Source of the DNA: an uncultured Colwellia sp.
GTDB lineage: Bacteria; Pseudomonadota; Gammaproteobacteria; Enterobacterales; Alteromonadaceae
DNA: 64,000 nucleotides
Direction of reading: 5' to 3'
NCBI GenBank assembly: GCA_913058395.1
Contig: CAJXQI010000007.1
Coordinates: 62,001 to 126,000, forward strand
The notes under the pieces were generated by a model, which ran no database searches, had not been told where the DNA came from, and saw only the letters and a program-made list of their open reading frames with translations. The position numbers were made by a program, and so were the translations under genes. Positions 1-9,331 of the stretch are shown here, one piece after another; position 1 is the stretch's first letter, and every line of letters starts with the position of its first letter.

Positions 1-765
1 GAAATTTTTAGGGAGCTTAATCTCTCTACCCCAACGTTCTTTGCTTTGCCAGCCTATTTGGTTTAGGTAATTGGCGGCGGTTGTTAAGGCATCAACTTCA
101 CTTTGCCAAATATCTACCTTGCCATCGTTATCACCATCAACGGCATATTTTAAAAATGCGGTTGGCATAAATTGCATATGGCCCATTGCGCCTGCCCAAG
201 AGCCTTGTAGCTGATCAACTGAGACTTGTTCGCCTTCAATTAGGGTGAATAAGTTCAATAACTCTAGGGTGAAAAATTCACTACGGCGCTGGTCGCAGGC
301 TAGGGTTGCTAGTGAGTTCAGTACTGACATTTTGCCTTTATGTTTGCCAAAAACCGTTTCCAAGCCCCAAAATGACACCAAATACTGCCGCGGAATGCCA
401 TACTCTTTTTCTAACTTGTCGAATAACTCCTTGTTTTGTTTTAATTTTTCTCTTCCCACGCGAACATGATAATTGGTAACTCTGGATTTAATATATTGCT
501 CAAAAGTTTGGGTAAACTCAGGCTGTTTTTTATCCAAGCTGATCACGCGTTTAATTGGCGAAATATTATCAATGACGGTTTTGGTGATGTAAGGCGAAAA
601 TCCAGCTGTCTTAGCGCGTTCAGCTAAATTAATTTTACACTGGTTAAAATTTTCATCGGCAATCGTTGCGTTGGTGATAAAAGGGATAAATGTAGCTATG
701 AAGATGAATTTTCTAACTTGAAAAAAGCTACCTATTTGCTTAACAAAAGCAGGGGATGATTTCAT
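1..765 (-). CDS. Lytic murein transglycosylase, MltB type (3' end outside window)
   Basis: Translated by hand from the minus strand: an N-terminal hydrophobic stretch (about residues 13-33) is followed by the MltB/GH103 signature WGLETVFGKHKG, whose Glu is the expected catalytic acid, and later by GSWAGAMGHMQFMPTAF, typical of this family. These enzymes cleave peptidoglycan glycan strands in the periplasm and leave 1,6-anhydro-MurNAc ends. A Ca-binding-like DGDNDGKVD stretch follows. The start at 765 has TAAGGAAT just upstream. The gene runs off the left edge, so about 255 residues are seen. It is divergent from the helicase gene to the right. Family call is firm; the exact paralogue is not. 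Confidence 0.88.
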   Translation of the reverse strand, partial: MKSSPAFVKQIGSFFQVRKFIFIATFIPFITNATIADENFNQCKINLAERAKTAGFSPYITKTVIDNISPIKRVISLDKKQPEFTQTFEQYIKSRVTNYHVRVGREKLKQNKELFDKLEKEYGIPRQYLVSFWGLETVFGKHKGKMSVLNSLATLACDQRRSEFFTLELLNLFTLIEGEQVSVDQLQGSWAGAMGHMQFMPTAFLKYAVDGDNDGKVDIWQSEVDALTTAANYLNQIGWQSKERWGREIKLPKNF

Positions 766-1207
766 GGATGAACATTCCTTAGTTAACACTGAAATTAAAA
801 TAAGTTCTAGACACTACACCATGGCTAAATTTTACATTGATGACAATAAATAAATCATCTTTTTCTTAAAAGTAAAATTGCGTTTTAAAAATTTGTTGGC
901 GCTCTGATAGCCTTTAACTACCTGCCTTTTGTGATAATAACTTAGCTATTTATGTGTTGGTATTACGACGCAGCGTACAAAATATTAAGCACTTGGCTTA
1001 GCTTCTTTAGATAAAATTTAGGCAGAATTCTGCATCTTGACGTAGTTTGGGTATATAATGCTGCTCGCTCTAAATAAGGCTAGCGATGTTGAGCAATAAA
1101 TTGTTCGTCAATTTACTGCATCACACGCGGCATTTATATGCAGAAGTAACGGGTTTTATAAGACCACTAATAACACCAAAATAAGAAACAAGCCCGAGTA
1201 GTATGGC
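766..1207. other. Intergenic region, divergent promoters
   Basis: This 442-base AT-rich region separates two divergent genes and must hold both promoters. A TATAAT word at 1054-1059 on the plus strand is the best -10 candidate for the helicase gene, but no good -35 lies at the usual distance. No ORF with a ribosome binding site or other element was recognised. Confidence 0.5.
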
Positions 1208-2737
1208 ATGCAGATATTAGAAAAAGATTATCAAATTAATAGTGTCCGTAAAGCGATAAATGCCGGAGTTAACTCCATTATCGCCTTGCCTACAGGTGGC
1301 GGTAAAAGCATCTGTATTCTTAAGTTGTGCCAGGCAATGCCCGACAAAAAAGTGGTGGTTAGCCTACGTAATGCGGCTTTAGTACCTCAGTTATTACACA
1401 CGCTTACCGTTAACGGTTTATCAGTTAGTGTTGTTAAGTCTGGCTATAAATATGTTGCTGGCGGTGATGTTACTTTGGTGATGGAGCAGTCGTTTGGTCG
1501 AAGAAAGCACTTAAACATCCAATGTGATGTGCTGCTACGTGATGAATATCATGTAGGTTGTATGGGCGGCGTTTACATCGCGATGCGTGAAGAATTATCT
1601 CCTGAATTAATTATTGGCCTTACTGCTACTCCAATTGATCGATTGGGAGTTTATATTGATCAGTCGATGGAGTTGATTGAAGAAACCACCACTAAGCTGT
1701 TAATTGAGTCGGGTGAACTAGCCAAGCCAATTTATAAAGTACCTCGCTTGTCCCAAGAAATAGATTACAGTGCCGTGAAAATGTACCGTGGTGATTATAG
1801 TGTTTCTGGTTTAGACCTTATCTTACTTGAGCATTGCGCTCTTGTTGCTCAACAAACTGTTGATGATGCGCTTTCTCAAGGTCGCAAGGTGATGTTGTTC
1901 GCCAACTCGATTAACCATGTAGAAGCGTTATCTGAGGCTTTTCATCTGCTTGGTGTTAAACACGAACGTGTGCATTCAAAACGTTCAATTGATGACAATG
2001 ATGAAAGCATCCGCCGTTATAAATCAAACGAAGTTAGACTAATTATCAATATGTCGATGTTGACCATTGGCTTTGATGACCCAACAACTGACTGTGTTGT
2101 TTTAGCTCGGCCAACTAAAATATTACGTTTGTATTTGCAAATCATCGGTCGATGTTTACGTTCGTCAAAAGGCAAAAAAGATGCGTTGATATTGGATTTA
2201 GCACAATGTATTTCTACTCATGGCTTTGCTGAAGACTATCGTGACTTTACCCGTAAAACCGCTAAATCTGCGGCAATAATGTCTGAACGACTCAGCGTGA
2301 CTAATATTGGCCAATTTGTTGATGGCGAGTTTGGCTACAGTGAATCAATAGAGCGCAAGGTTATTAAGAAAAAGCCGATTGTTAGACGCATTAAACCTCG
2401 GCCTAAGCCAACCAATCGCAAAGAGTTTGTCGAGAAAGCATCGAATAAACGTGATGAAGCATTACTTAGACTTAACCCAAAAATGGAAAAACTTGTTAGT
2501 ACTATCGAGCTAGTTAACGCTGTTTATGAGCAGCAAAACGAAAGTTATAAAATGCTTGATGACGCTGCAATGGTCAAGTTAGTTGCGCTAATGGGTTTCG
2601 CCTATAGCGATGCATTAGCAGATAATTGTACTAACTTGGTTGAAGGCCTACATGAGCAAAATAAATCCATTGGCGGTTTATTGCAGCGAGTAAGTACCTT
2701 GATAACAGCCATCGCTAGGAAAGAACTTGTTGGCTAA
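1208..2737 (+). CDS. DEAD/DEAH-type superfamily 2 helicase
   Basis: A 509-residue helicase of the UvsW/Ssl2-like (type III restriction subunit fold) group. Visible motifs are Walker A LPTGGGKS (residues 27-34), motif II as DEYH, motif III-like GLTATPIDR, and motif VI QIIGRCLR in the second RecA-like domain. The last ~130 residues are basic and carry no recognisable domain. It probably unwinds or remodels nucleic acid using ATP; the substrate cannot be read from sequence. It stands next to yjdM with a 45-base gap and no obvious partner, so a defence role is not indicated. There is no strong Shine-Dalgarno before the start. Confidence 0.9.
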   Translation: MQILEKDYQINSVRKAINAGVNSIIALPTGGGKSICILKLCQAMPDKKVVVSLRNAALVPQLLHTLTVNGLSVSVVKSGYKYVAGGDVTLVMEQSFGRRKHLNIQCDVLLRDEYHVGCMGGVYIAMREELSPELIIGLTATPIDRLGVYIDQSMELIEETTTKLLIESGELAKPIYKVPRLSQEIDYSAVKMYRGDYSVSGLDLILLEHCALVAQQTVDDALSQGRKVMLFANSINHVEALSEAFHLLGVKHERVHSKRSIDDNDESIRRYKSNEVRLIINMSMLTIGFDDPTTDCVVLARPTKILRLYLQIIGRCLRSSKGKKDALILDLAQCISTHGFAEDYRDFTRKTAKSAAIMSERLSVTNIGQFVDGEFGYSESIERKVIKKKPIVRRIKPRPKPTNRKEFVEKASNKRDEALLRLNPKMEKLVSTIELVNAVYEQQNESYKMLDDAAMVKLVALMGFAYSDALADNCTNLVEGLHEQNKSIGGLLQRVSTLITAIARKELVG

Positions 2738-2782
2738 TTAAAAGTCGAATTTATGCGTAAACCCACTTGGTATAATTAAAAC

Positions 2783-3124
2783 ATGAATAAAACTATCCCC
2801 AATTGCCTTAAATGTGCATCTGAATACGTTTATCAAGACCAGTCACTATTCATCTGTCCTGAATGTGCCTTTGAGTGGAACCCATTAGAAGTTGCCGCAG
2901 AAGATATAATTGAGGTTAAAGATGCAAATGGCGCATTACTCGGTGAAGGTGATAAAGTTACCGTCATAAAAGACTTAAAAATTAAAGCTAGCTCACAAGT
3001 GATAAAAATTGGTACTAAGGCACTGATCAGGCGTATTAAAGATGCTAAAGATCACCAGCTTGATTGCAAAGTTGACGGTGTTGGTGAAATGATGGTGACC
3101 GCCAAATATGTAAAAAAGGCTTGA
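2783..3124 (+). CDS. yjdM: Zinc-ribbon protein YjdM (PhnA-like)
   Basis: 113 residues, the usual family length. It begins with a zinc ribbon (CLKCASEYVY...CPECAFEW, two CxxC pairs) and continues with the conserved core VKDANGALLGEGDKVTVIKDL and KIGTKALIRRI, closely matching E. coli YjdM (formerly PhnA). Despite the old name, the E. coli protein is not part of phosphonate breakdown, and its role is unknown. It stands alone after the helicase gene. Confidence 0.93.
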   Translation: MNKTIPNCLKCASEYVYQDQSLFICPECAFEWNPLEVAAEDIIEVKDANGALLGEGDKVTVIKDLKIKASSQVIKIGTKALIRRIKDAKDHQLDCKVDGVGEMMVTAKYVKKA

Positions 3125-3186
3125 GTTAACTTTATTGCTTTTAAAAGATAGAAAATTGCTTATGATAGTAAAATGTTTGCCTATAA

Positions 3187-4395
3187 GTGATTTTTGTCAT
3201 GTTATTTTCACCAAAAGTACAGTTAGATAAATTCAAACAATTCAAACAATTCAAACAATTCAAACAAAATTTCGCCATGACCAAGCTATTGCTGCTGGCT
3301 TGTAGCTTATTGACTCTCTCCTTTGCCTATGGCGCTGATTTATCTAAGACAATTTCTGAAGAAATAGCTCAAAAAACCAATGTCGAGCTTTATATTGCTG
3401 ATTCCGGCATTCCTTGGGGAATGGCGTGGACACCACAAGGTGACATGCTTATTAGCATGCGTGGTGGGAGCTTAAAGTTAATTAAAAGCGGGCAAAATAA
3501 TGCAGTAAATATTGCAGGCTTGCCAAAAATATCAACGGGTGGTCAAGGAGGGCTGCTTGATATTACTTTACATCCTGATTATGCCAACAACGACTGGTTA
3601 TATTTTTCCTATGTGAAAGCCGATAGCAAGGGCAATCGAAGTACCGCGATAATGCGAGCCAAATTAAATGGCACTAATTTAAGTGATCAAGAAGATATTT
3701 ATGTCTCCGATGCCTATAGCAGAAAAGGCTCTCACTTTGGTAGTCGGCTAGCTTTTGATAACCAAGGTTACCTGTATTTCTCTATCGGAGATCGCGGGCA
3801 AAGAGCTATTAATCCACAAAATATCACACGTGATGCCGGAAAAGTTTATCGAATCCATGATGATGGTCGTATCCCCGCAGACAACCCATTTGTTAATGAC
3901 AGCAGTGCTAAGGGTGCTATTTATTCATATGGACATCGTAATCCGCAAGGTATGGCTATGCATCCGTCAACGGGAAAAATTTGGAGTCATGAACATGGCC
4001 CTCGTGGCGGTGATGAAGTTAACGTAATTAATAAAGGTAAAAATTATGGTTGGCCAATAATTAGCTATGGCATTAACTACTCGGGTAGTAAGTTTACTGA
4101 GCTAACTAAAAAGCAAGGAATGGAGCAACCACTTTGGTATTGGGATCCGTCTATTGCACCATCAGGAATGACTTTTGTAACCAGTGACAAGTATCCAAAT
4201 TGGCAAGGAAATATATTGGTTGGCTCACTAAAGTTTGGTCAAATTGTCATGTTAACTTTAAACGGTGAACAGATTATCAAAGAAGAAGTTGTACAAGATA
4301 ATTTGACCCGTGTTCGCAATGTTAAGCAAGGCTCTGATGGTTATATATATGTTGCGTTGGATGGCAAGGGGATTTATCGATTAATCCCCAACTAA
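3187..4395 (+). CDS. PQQ-dependent sugar dehydrogenase (YliI/Asd type), periplasmic
   Basis: A six-bladed soluble aldose dehydrogenase. Motifs are GSHFGSRLAF, YSYGHRNPQGMA and SHEHGPRGGDEVN, typical of E. coli YliI, which oxidises aldoses with PQQ in the periplasm. The open frame begins with GTG at 3187, with ATG at 3199, but the signal peptide (MTKLLLLACSLLTLSFAYGA) starts at ATG 3277, which is probably the true start although no strong Shine-Dalgarno precedes it. Between 3199 and 3277 lies a 9-bp tandem repeat that would encode FKQ units. No PQQ synthesis genes are visible here, so the cofactor must come from elsewhere. Confidence 0.88.
   Translation: MIFVMLFSPKVQLDKFKQFKQFKQFKQNFAMTKLLLLACSLLTLSFAYGADLSKTISEEIAQKTNVELYIADSGIPWGMAWTPQGDMLISMRGGSLKLIKSGQNNAVNIAGLPKISTGGQGGLLDITLHPDYANNDWLYFSYVKADSKGNRSTAIMRAKLNGTNLSDQEDIYVSDAYSRKGSHFGSRLAFDNQGYLYFSIGDRGQRAINPQNITRDAGKVYRIHDDGRIPADNPFVNDSSAKGAIYSYGHRNPQGMAMHPSTGKIWSHEHGPRGGDEVNVINKGKNYGWPIISYGINYSGSKFTELTKKQGMEQPLWYWDPSIAPSGMTFVTSDKYPNWQGNILVGSLKFGQIVMLTLNGEQIIKEEVVQDNLTRVRNVKQGSDGYIYVALDGKGIYRLIPN
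3231..3266 (+). repeat. Four tandem copies of a 9-bp unit (ATTCAAACA)
   Basis: Four consecutive copies run up to 11 bases before the likely start codon (3277) of the sugar dehydrogenase. In the longer frame they encode repeated Lys-Phe-Lys-Gln. Copy-number change would alter the length of the 5' leader, or of the N-terminus if the upstream start is used, without a frameshift. Confidence 0.9.
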
Positions 4396-4750
4396 GTTAT
4401 TTAGTTTATATGGCTTGGTCAGTATTCGATTTTATAAATTCAAAAAATAGAGTTTTGTATAAACTGAAAAATTATACATATTTTTCAATTAACAAAAGGG
4501 CTGCTATTCTGGTTTAGTGGTCATTAAATTTTTGTGAACACATGTTAAAACTCAAGACAATTCCAACTAAGTCTAACTACTTGTTTGTATTGCTGTTTTA
4601 AGATCTTGGCTGCCAGTGGAGTATTGTCTTTGAACATTCACTTTTGCCACATTCGAGACATTAGGACTCACAGGCTAAAGCTGAATTAGGATTAGTTTTT
4701 GTATCAGTAATGCCCGTTTAAAACACTCGTGAGGAATTTTTGAATAGAAC
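4396..4750. other. Intergenic region without recognised elements
   Basis: 355 bases between two convergent transcription units. It is AT-rich. I see no convincing hairpin with a T-run, no ORF with a ribosome binding site and no repeat. Confidence 0.4.
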
Positions 4751-5095
4751 TTAGGTACTCAGTTTGCATAATAAAAAATCTTGTTCAATAACTATTGTAT
4801 TTTTTTCAATGTCTATTAGTTTAACAAAACAACCTCTCATTACAGTTGCAAAGCCAATTGGGCTTTGAATATCAGGATCATAAACTTCAACAGATACAAT
4901 TTTTTGTCTAATTTGTAGCATATCCATATCAACAAACTCGGGAACAATTAACGTCAATAACTGCATACTTTTTGAATATTCTTTCAACTCGAATGTTAAC
5001 CTATGATTAGCTGTAAATATAACAGCAACCATTACCTGAGATTTTTTATTAATATCAATCGCTAAAGCTTCACCATTTTGAATAGGATCTTTCAT
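4751..5095 (-). CDS. Hypothetical protein, coupled to DUF4238 gene
   Basis: 114 residues with no signal peptide or membrane segment and no family I recognise. Beta-strand-like hydrophobic patterns alternate through the whole length (for example QVMVAVIFTANHRLTFEL). Its start ATG overlaps the stop of the upstream DUF4238 gene (ATGA, 4 bases), so the two are almost certainly cotranscribed and translationally coupled. The pair is isolated and unusually AT-rich compared with neighbours, which suggests horizontal acquisition. Confidence 0.7.
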   Translation of the reverse strand: MKDPIQNGEALAIDINKKSQVMVAVIFTANHRLTFELKEYSKSMQLLTLIVPEFVDMDMLQIRQKIVSVEVYDPDIQSPIGFATVMRGCFVKLIDIEKNTIVIEQDFLLCKLST

Positions 5096-5916
5096 AGAAG
5101 AATATATTTTTTATCCGCATTCTCTATTGTCATATTGTTCAAGTTGATAATTTCTTGACTATCAACACACTTATAATCCTTTTGTTTTCTATTACTTACC
5201 CCCTTATGCGAAATATATGCTAAACAAGGCGTTAATGGCATAAAGAAGAAAGGTGTTTCTTCATGAGAATTCACATAATGTAATATTTGATTATGATTTA
5301 AAATGTTTGAAATATCTTCTCTATTAATAAACTTGTGCACAACAGGATTATCCGAGGTAAGAAAAGGTATTTCGGTTAAGTTGAAAAGAATAACGCCATT
5401 TTCGTATATTGGTTCACACGCCTTTATATGTACGAGGCGTAAAAGCATAACTTTTGCTAATTCTTCAGCTTCTTCTTTATTCCGTTCACCACCTTCAAAT
5501 AAGTCCATATATGAAGCAATTGAGTCCCATGTTTTTTGGAAGCCACTAATTGCTCTTTTCGTTCTAAATAATTGAAAAATTATAAAAACAACGACACAAA
5601 ACATATCATCTGTTGTAAAAGGATTTCCATTATTTAGTTTCAAAATAGCAGAACTATACTGCCTTTCAACTTTTGATAAAAGCGCCTCAATCTCTGGCTT
5701 CTTTTTAGAACCTGAGTCCGTTTTAATATTATAAAAACGACTTTCTGTAAATTCTTTTTTACTACCAACACCTTTTTCATACCAAGGTATATCCATAGTC
5801 GAATTATTGACCCAAACACCAGAGGTATGATTTTTATTTTTTCTTACTGTATGGTTATCAATAAATTTAGATAAATAACATTTTGGAACAATGTGTTGGT
5901 CTTTATTCTCAGCCAA
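5092..5916 (-). CDS. DUF4238 domain-containing protein
   Basis: 274 residues. The N-terminus DQHIVPKCYLSKF and the internal FLTSDNPV are the hallmarks of DUF4238, a cytoplasmic family of unknown activity. No membrane segment is visible. It is the first gene of a two-gene operon with the 114-residue protein. AT-rich codon use and long flanking non-coding DNA fit a recently acquired insert. Whether it is a defence or toxin-type gene cannot be decided from sequence. Confidence 0.85.
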   Translation of the reverse strand: MAENKDQHIVPKCYLSKFIDNHTVRKNKNHTSGVWVNNSTMDIPWYEKGVGSKKEFTESRFYNIKTDSGSKKKPEIEALLSKVERQYSSAILKLNNGNPFTTDDMFCVVVFIIFQLFRTKRAISGFQKTWDSIASYMDLFEGGERNKEEAEELAKVMLLRLVHIKACEPIYENGVILFNLTEIPFLTSDNPVVHKFINREDISNILNHNQILHYVNSHEETPFFFMPLTPCLAYISHKGVSNRKQKDYKCVDSQEIINLNNMTIENADKKYILL

Positions 5917-6355
5917 TCTTGGAGCCTCTCAATTGATAAATATGCTGGATAGATTGAAAAAAATGGGGCATCCATAAATTAACATCCTTGAATTTTGATA
6001 TGGGGTCATAGATATATTTTACAACTCATTAGAAAAATATGGAAAAATCAAATCCTAAGGTCTCCAATGCGCACAACGGGATCGTTAATTTTTCTAACAT
6101 GACTGACCGCTTTGATGGCTTAGTTCACATTCAAGTTTAACGACTCATTGACAGAAGTTATCATCAAGAGGCTCATGTTTTTATCTATAGGGAACGTCCG
6201 CTTTCGTATCAAAGTGACTATTAAATAGCGTGCTCTAGAGTAATCGTTTCCGGCCGCTTCAGGCTCATTACTGACCTAATCAACTGTATGATTTGGTCAA
6301 ATCCGAAATTGAAAAGTGTTAGACTAAGTTTGAACTACAGTAGCTTATATTATTA
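5917..6355. other. Intergenic region with possible remnant DNA
   Basis: 439 bases. The stretch near 6001 (TGGGGTCATAGATATATTTT) resembles the ends of sequences often found beside REP-type transposases, but no transposase fragment or inverted repeat could be traced. It probably also contains the promoter of the DUF4238 operon. Otherwise nothing clear. Confidence 0.3.
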
Positions 6356-7324
6356 CTAACCCCAATCAAGTAGCCTGTTTTGTCCTTCAATTTTTAAGAT
6401 GTCTGTGATGTCTTGTGACATTTCAATAACGCCTTTGTAGTTGTTGTCTTTATCTCGAATGGCAAAGTAACGAATATGAATTTTACGGTCTTTAAAGTTG
6501 ATCCAAAACTCCGCTTTGTCTTGAGTTCCTTTTCTAAATTCTTCTAAAATTTGTAGCACAGTGCCAACTGATTTAGGTGGATGACAAAACTTCACTTCAC
6601 GACCTATAACACCAGCCGAACGCGGGAAAACTCTATTTTCGCCGCGGTTATAAAAAATAACCGTGTCATTTTCATCAACATAAGTGAGATCAACAGGCAT
6701 AAATTGCAAAATCAAATTAAGCTGTTCACCGGTCATAAAACCTTCGTCTAAGTGAATTCTATCTTCGGTAGAAAAGGGTAGTCGTTTCTTTCTTCGGTCT
6801 TCTCCTGGGTGAATGTATTCAACTGCAGGGTAAGGTGCTGGCTCTTCACTTAGCATCCAACCAATTTCTAAGTCGCCCTCGCGCATTTCCTTCCAGTCAT
6901 CTTCGGAAAGTAAATCTAAAGCATTAGGAAATAAACGCACTTCTTCGATATGCATTAAGCCCTGTAAGTCATCAGTAATGCTATAAAGCAGTGCGTCAAC
7001 TGTGGTGAACTCTTTGCTTTCTAGGCATTTTCTTAATGCTCGAAAATTCTCTCTAATTTTGTCATGAAAAGCCCACATACCTTGACTAGGGCTTGTCCAG
7101 CCATGCTTTTCTAAATAAGGAAATAATTGATTCTCTTTACGAGTAAAACGTTTTTCTATCGCTGATAATTGATTGAAAATATTAAAAAACGTTTCAAAGT
7201 CCTGACTGATGTCTATATTGACTAATTGTTGCAGTAAAGAATAGGTGAGAACATTTTCTTCAAAATAGACTTTTACTGGGTGACCGTCACTAAGCTTGTC
7301 GGCAAACTGGGGAATTGTATTCAT
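6356..7324 (-). CDS. Hemerythrin-domain and PAS-domain protein (DUF438-like)
   Basis: About 322 residues. The middle part carries a hemerythrin-like helical bundle with spaced His/Glu residues (EKRFTRKENQLFPYLEKHGW, MWAFHDKIRENFRALRK, LMHIEEVRLFP) that could bind a di-iron centre. The C-terminal ~120 residues are a PAS domain (LTYVDENDTVIFYNRGENRVFPRS ... KGVIEMSQDI). The organisation matches DUF438/PAS proteins thought to sense oxygen, NO or redox state. The frame extends to a TTG at 7333; the ATG at 7324 is more likely. It is monocistronic and no output domain is present. Confidence 0.85.
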   Translation of the reverse strand: MNTIPQFADKLSDGHPVKVYFEENVLTYSLLQQLVNIDISQDFETFFNIFNQLSAIEKRFTRKENQLFPYLEKHGWTSPSQGMWAFHDKIRENFRALRKCLESKEFTTVDALLYSITDDLQGLMHIEEVRLFPNALDLLSEDDWKEMREGDLEIGWMLSEEPAPYPAVEYIHPGEDRRKKRLPFSTEDRIHLDEGFMTGEQLNLILQFMPVDLTYVDENDTVIFYNRGENRVFPRSAGVIGREVKFCHPPKSVGTVLQILEEFRKGTQDKAEFWINFKDRKIHIRYFAIRDKDNNYKGVIEMSQDITDILKIEGQNRLLDWG

Positions 7325-7495
7325 TAGAGTCAAATAACATTATATAGGCTGTGGTGTTATTATCTCGAAAAAGTATTTTAGTCGTATTGCGTAAGATCAT
7401 TAATAGCGCAAACACAGTATACTGGTTTTACGCTTTCTAAATGAAAAATGGAAGTCAGTGCATTTATGTAAATGTAACTGTAAAATTTTTAAGTA

Positions 7496-8569
7496 TTAGC
7501 TTCTTAACGCTAATGTGATTAATACAATACCATGGTCGGTACTTTCGCCGTCACGGTCAAAAATAGGATTTATCAAATGTCGATCGTAAGTGTCATAGCC
7601 ACTGACTTGATAAAGACTGTCATGATAACTGGCATCAAATTCACATGACAAAAGCACATAATCAAGCACTGAACTACTGGTGCCAAAATAATGCGTTGGT
7701 GCTCGTGGCGCTATTACTTTTCGACTAGTTTCGTTTTCGTCATTGCCTTCATTGCCTTCATTGGTTAGGGCAACTTCAAATAAATTCCAGGCATCATTTA
7801 AACGGTATTTAGCAAGGTAAGCGTCACGGTCAATGGTAGAAACAAAGCGTAGAGTATTGGTGAGCAAATGACTCAACACCCCGTCGGTTAAGGTGTTATT
7901 AAAGTCGCCCATTAATACCATTGGGTTATTCGTCACTTCGCGTCGTTCTATCATTTCAATCATCAACAGTGCGGCTTCACTACCGCGTTGTATGGTTGAG
8001 GCCCAACCACCAGCCACGCTTGCTTTTAGGCTTTCAATAATGGTTTTCTCTGGTGACCAATCATTGTTTATTTCATCGACGTCAATCATCGAACGTTTAG
8101 ATTTAAAGTGCACTACATAACAGTCACAATTACCAATATGTGGTGCGTCAATTGTTGCTCTTACGACTTTTCGACTAAAAGAGAAGTCATCGGCTAAGCC
8201 TAAGGTTTGTGCAAGCTTTGTATTAGCTTTTACTGCAGCAACATCAACAATTGGGTAACGTGAGGCTATGGCAACAACAGGGCTACGATAAATGAAATCA
8301 TCAATAACTTCAGGTTGTTCGACAAAAGCAAAATAATGATAACCTTGCGTAGCGACTAATTCTTTTAACGACTCAGGGCTAAAAACTTCTTGAAAGCCAA
8401 TAATGTCAGGTTGATATTCACGTAAATATTCAGTGATCCACTTTTGCTTTTTTGCCCATTGCTCAGCACTATAAATACGCTCAAAATCGTAATAGGCATT
8501 AGGTGGCTCAAGATAATTAAATAAATTAAAGGTAGCAATTTTAAGTTCAGTGTTCGCAACCGATACCAC
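7496..8569 (-). CDS. Endonuclease/exonuclease/phosphatase (EEP) family protein
   Basis: 357 residues with the EEP fold: ATFNLFNY at the N-terminus, DIIGFQEV (metal-binding Glu), MGDFNNT (catalytic Asp/Asn) and a late STDHGIV (catalytic Asp-His). This family includes nucleases, phosphodiesterases and lipid phosphatases, and the substrate cannot be chosen from sequence. No signal peptide is seen. The start is GTG 8569; the frame stays open upstream without an ATG, so the N-terminus is uncertain. An in-frame short repeat (GNEGNDENE, near 7740) sits in a loop. Confidence 0.82.
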   Translation of the reverse strand: MVSVANTELKIATFNLFNYLEPPNAYYDFERIYSAEQWAKKQKWITEYLREYQPDIIGFQEVFSPESLKELVATQGYHYFAFVEQPEVIDDFIYRSPVVAIASRYPIVDVAAVKANTKLAQTLGLADDFSFSRKVVRATIDAPHIGNCDCYVVHFKSKRSMIDVDEINNDWSPEKTIIESLKASVAGGWASTIQRGSEAALLMIEMIERREVTNNPMVLMGDFNNTLTDGVLSHLLTNTLRFVSTIDRDAYLAKYRLNDAWNLFEVALTNEGNEGNDENETSRKVIAPRAPTHYFGTSSSVLDYVLLSCEFDASYHDSLYQVSGYDTYDRHLINPIFDRDGESTDHGIVLITLALRS

Positions 8570-8653
8570 AGGTTCTTCAGAAGCGGGGAGTGGCTCTATT
8601 ACTTTTTTATCGTGGTGACTGATGATATTAACTCGAATAAATGATGTGAAATA

Positions 8654-8680
8654 ATTATACCCTATCGTTTATAATAACAA
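8654..8680 (-). promoter_or_regulatory. Candidate sigma-70 promoter for the EEP gene
   Basis: On the minus strand a TTGTTA (8680-8675) is followed after 15 bases by a perfect TATAAT (8659-8654), about 85 bases before the GTG start. The spacer is two bases shorter than ideal. Confidence 0.4.
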
Positions 8681-8737
8681 GCAATTAAAAACCAGTAACA
8701 TAAATTAAAGCCCCGCTAGCAGCAAACCAAGTCATTA

Positions 8738-9331
8738 ATGGTTCAACATAGCGACGATATGGCTTTAACAAGAGTAAATATAATGCAGTTAGAAAGACAA
8801 CTTAGTAAAGAAGATATTAGAAAAACCAAACCAACAAGAGAAGAATACCTAAAGCAGCCAAAGTTACCACTTGTACTGGTATTAGATAATGTTACTAACA
8901 GCTACAACGTAGGCTCTTTCATCCGTTTGGCGGATGCTTTTTCGATTGAAAAAATTATTGTTTGTGGCGAGTTAACTATTTCAGATAAAAAGCTTAGAAA
9001 AGCGTCGAGAAATGAAGCTAAATGGGTTTGTGTTGAGTATAGCGATAGCACAACGCAAAGTTTACAAACATTAAAAGACAACGACTACGCGATTTTTGGC
9101 GTAGAGCTATGTCATGAGTCTGTTGATTATAAGGATATTAACTATCCGTCACGCTGTGCTTTAGTTTTAGGTAATGAGCGCAAAGGTGTTAGTGAAGCTG
9201 CATTAAAATTAAGTGACCAACATATACATATTTCGATGTTTGGCATGGGTAATTCGCTAAATGTTTCTACCGCGGGTGCTATTGTATTAGCTGAATGTGC
9301 TAGTCAAATTCGAAAAGCTGTTACTGTTTAA
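8738..9331 (+). CDS. RNA methyltransferase, SpoU/TrmH family
   Basis: A compact SPOUT methyltransferase (197 residues or fewer) with the three family motifs: NVGSFIRLADAF, LVLGNERKGVS and SLNVSTAGAIVL. It should 2'-O-methylate a ribose in tRNA or rRNA using S-adenosylmethionine bound in the trefoil knot. There is no extra RNA-binding domain. Start choice is open: ATG 8738 is the longest, but ATG 8783 has AAGAG eight bases upstream and would remove 15 poorly conserved residues. Confidence 0.92.
   Translation: MVQHSDDMALTRVNIMQLERQLSKEDIRKTKPTREEYLKQPKLPLVLVLDNVTNSYNVGSFIRLADAFSIEKIIVCGELTISDKKLRKASRNEAKWVCVEYSDSTTQSLQTLKDNDYAIFGVELCHESVDYKDINYPSRCALVLGNERKGVSEAALKLSDQHIHISMFGMGNSLNVSTAGAIVLAECASQIRKAVTV

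Noticed and set aside
1037-1059. TTGACG followed by TATAAT upstream of the helicase gene as a full promoter
   Set aside because: The two hexamers are only 11 bases apart, too close for sigma-70; only the TATAAT is kept as a weak candidate.
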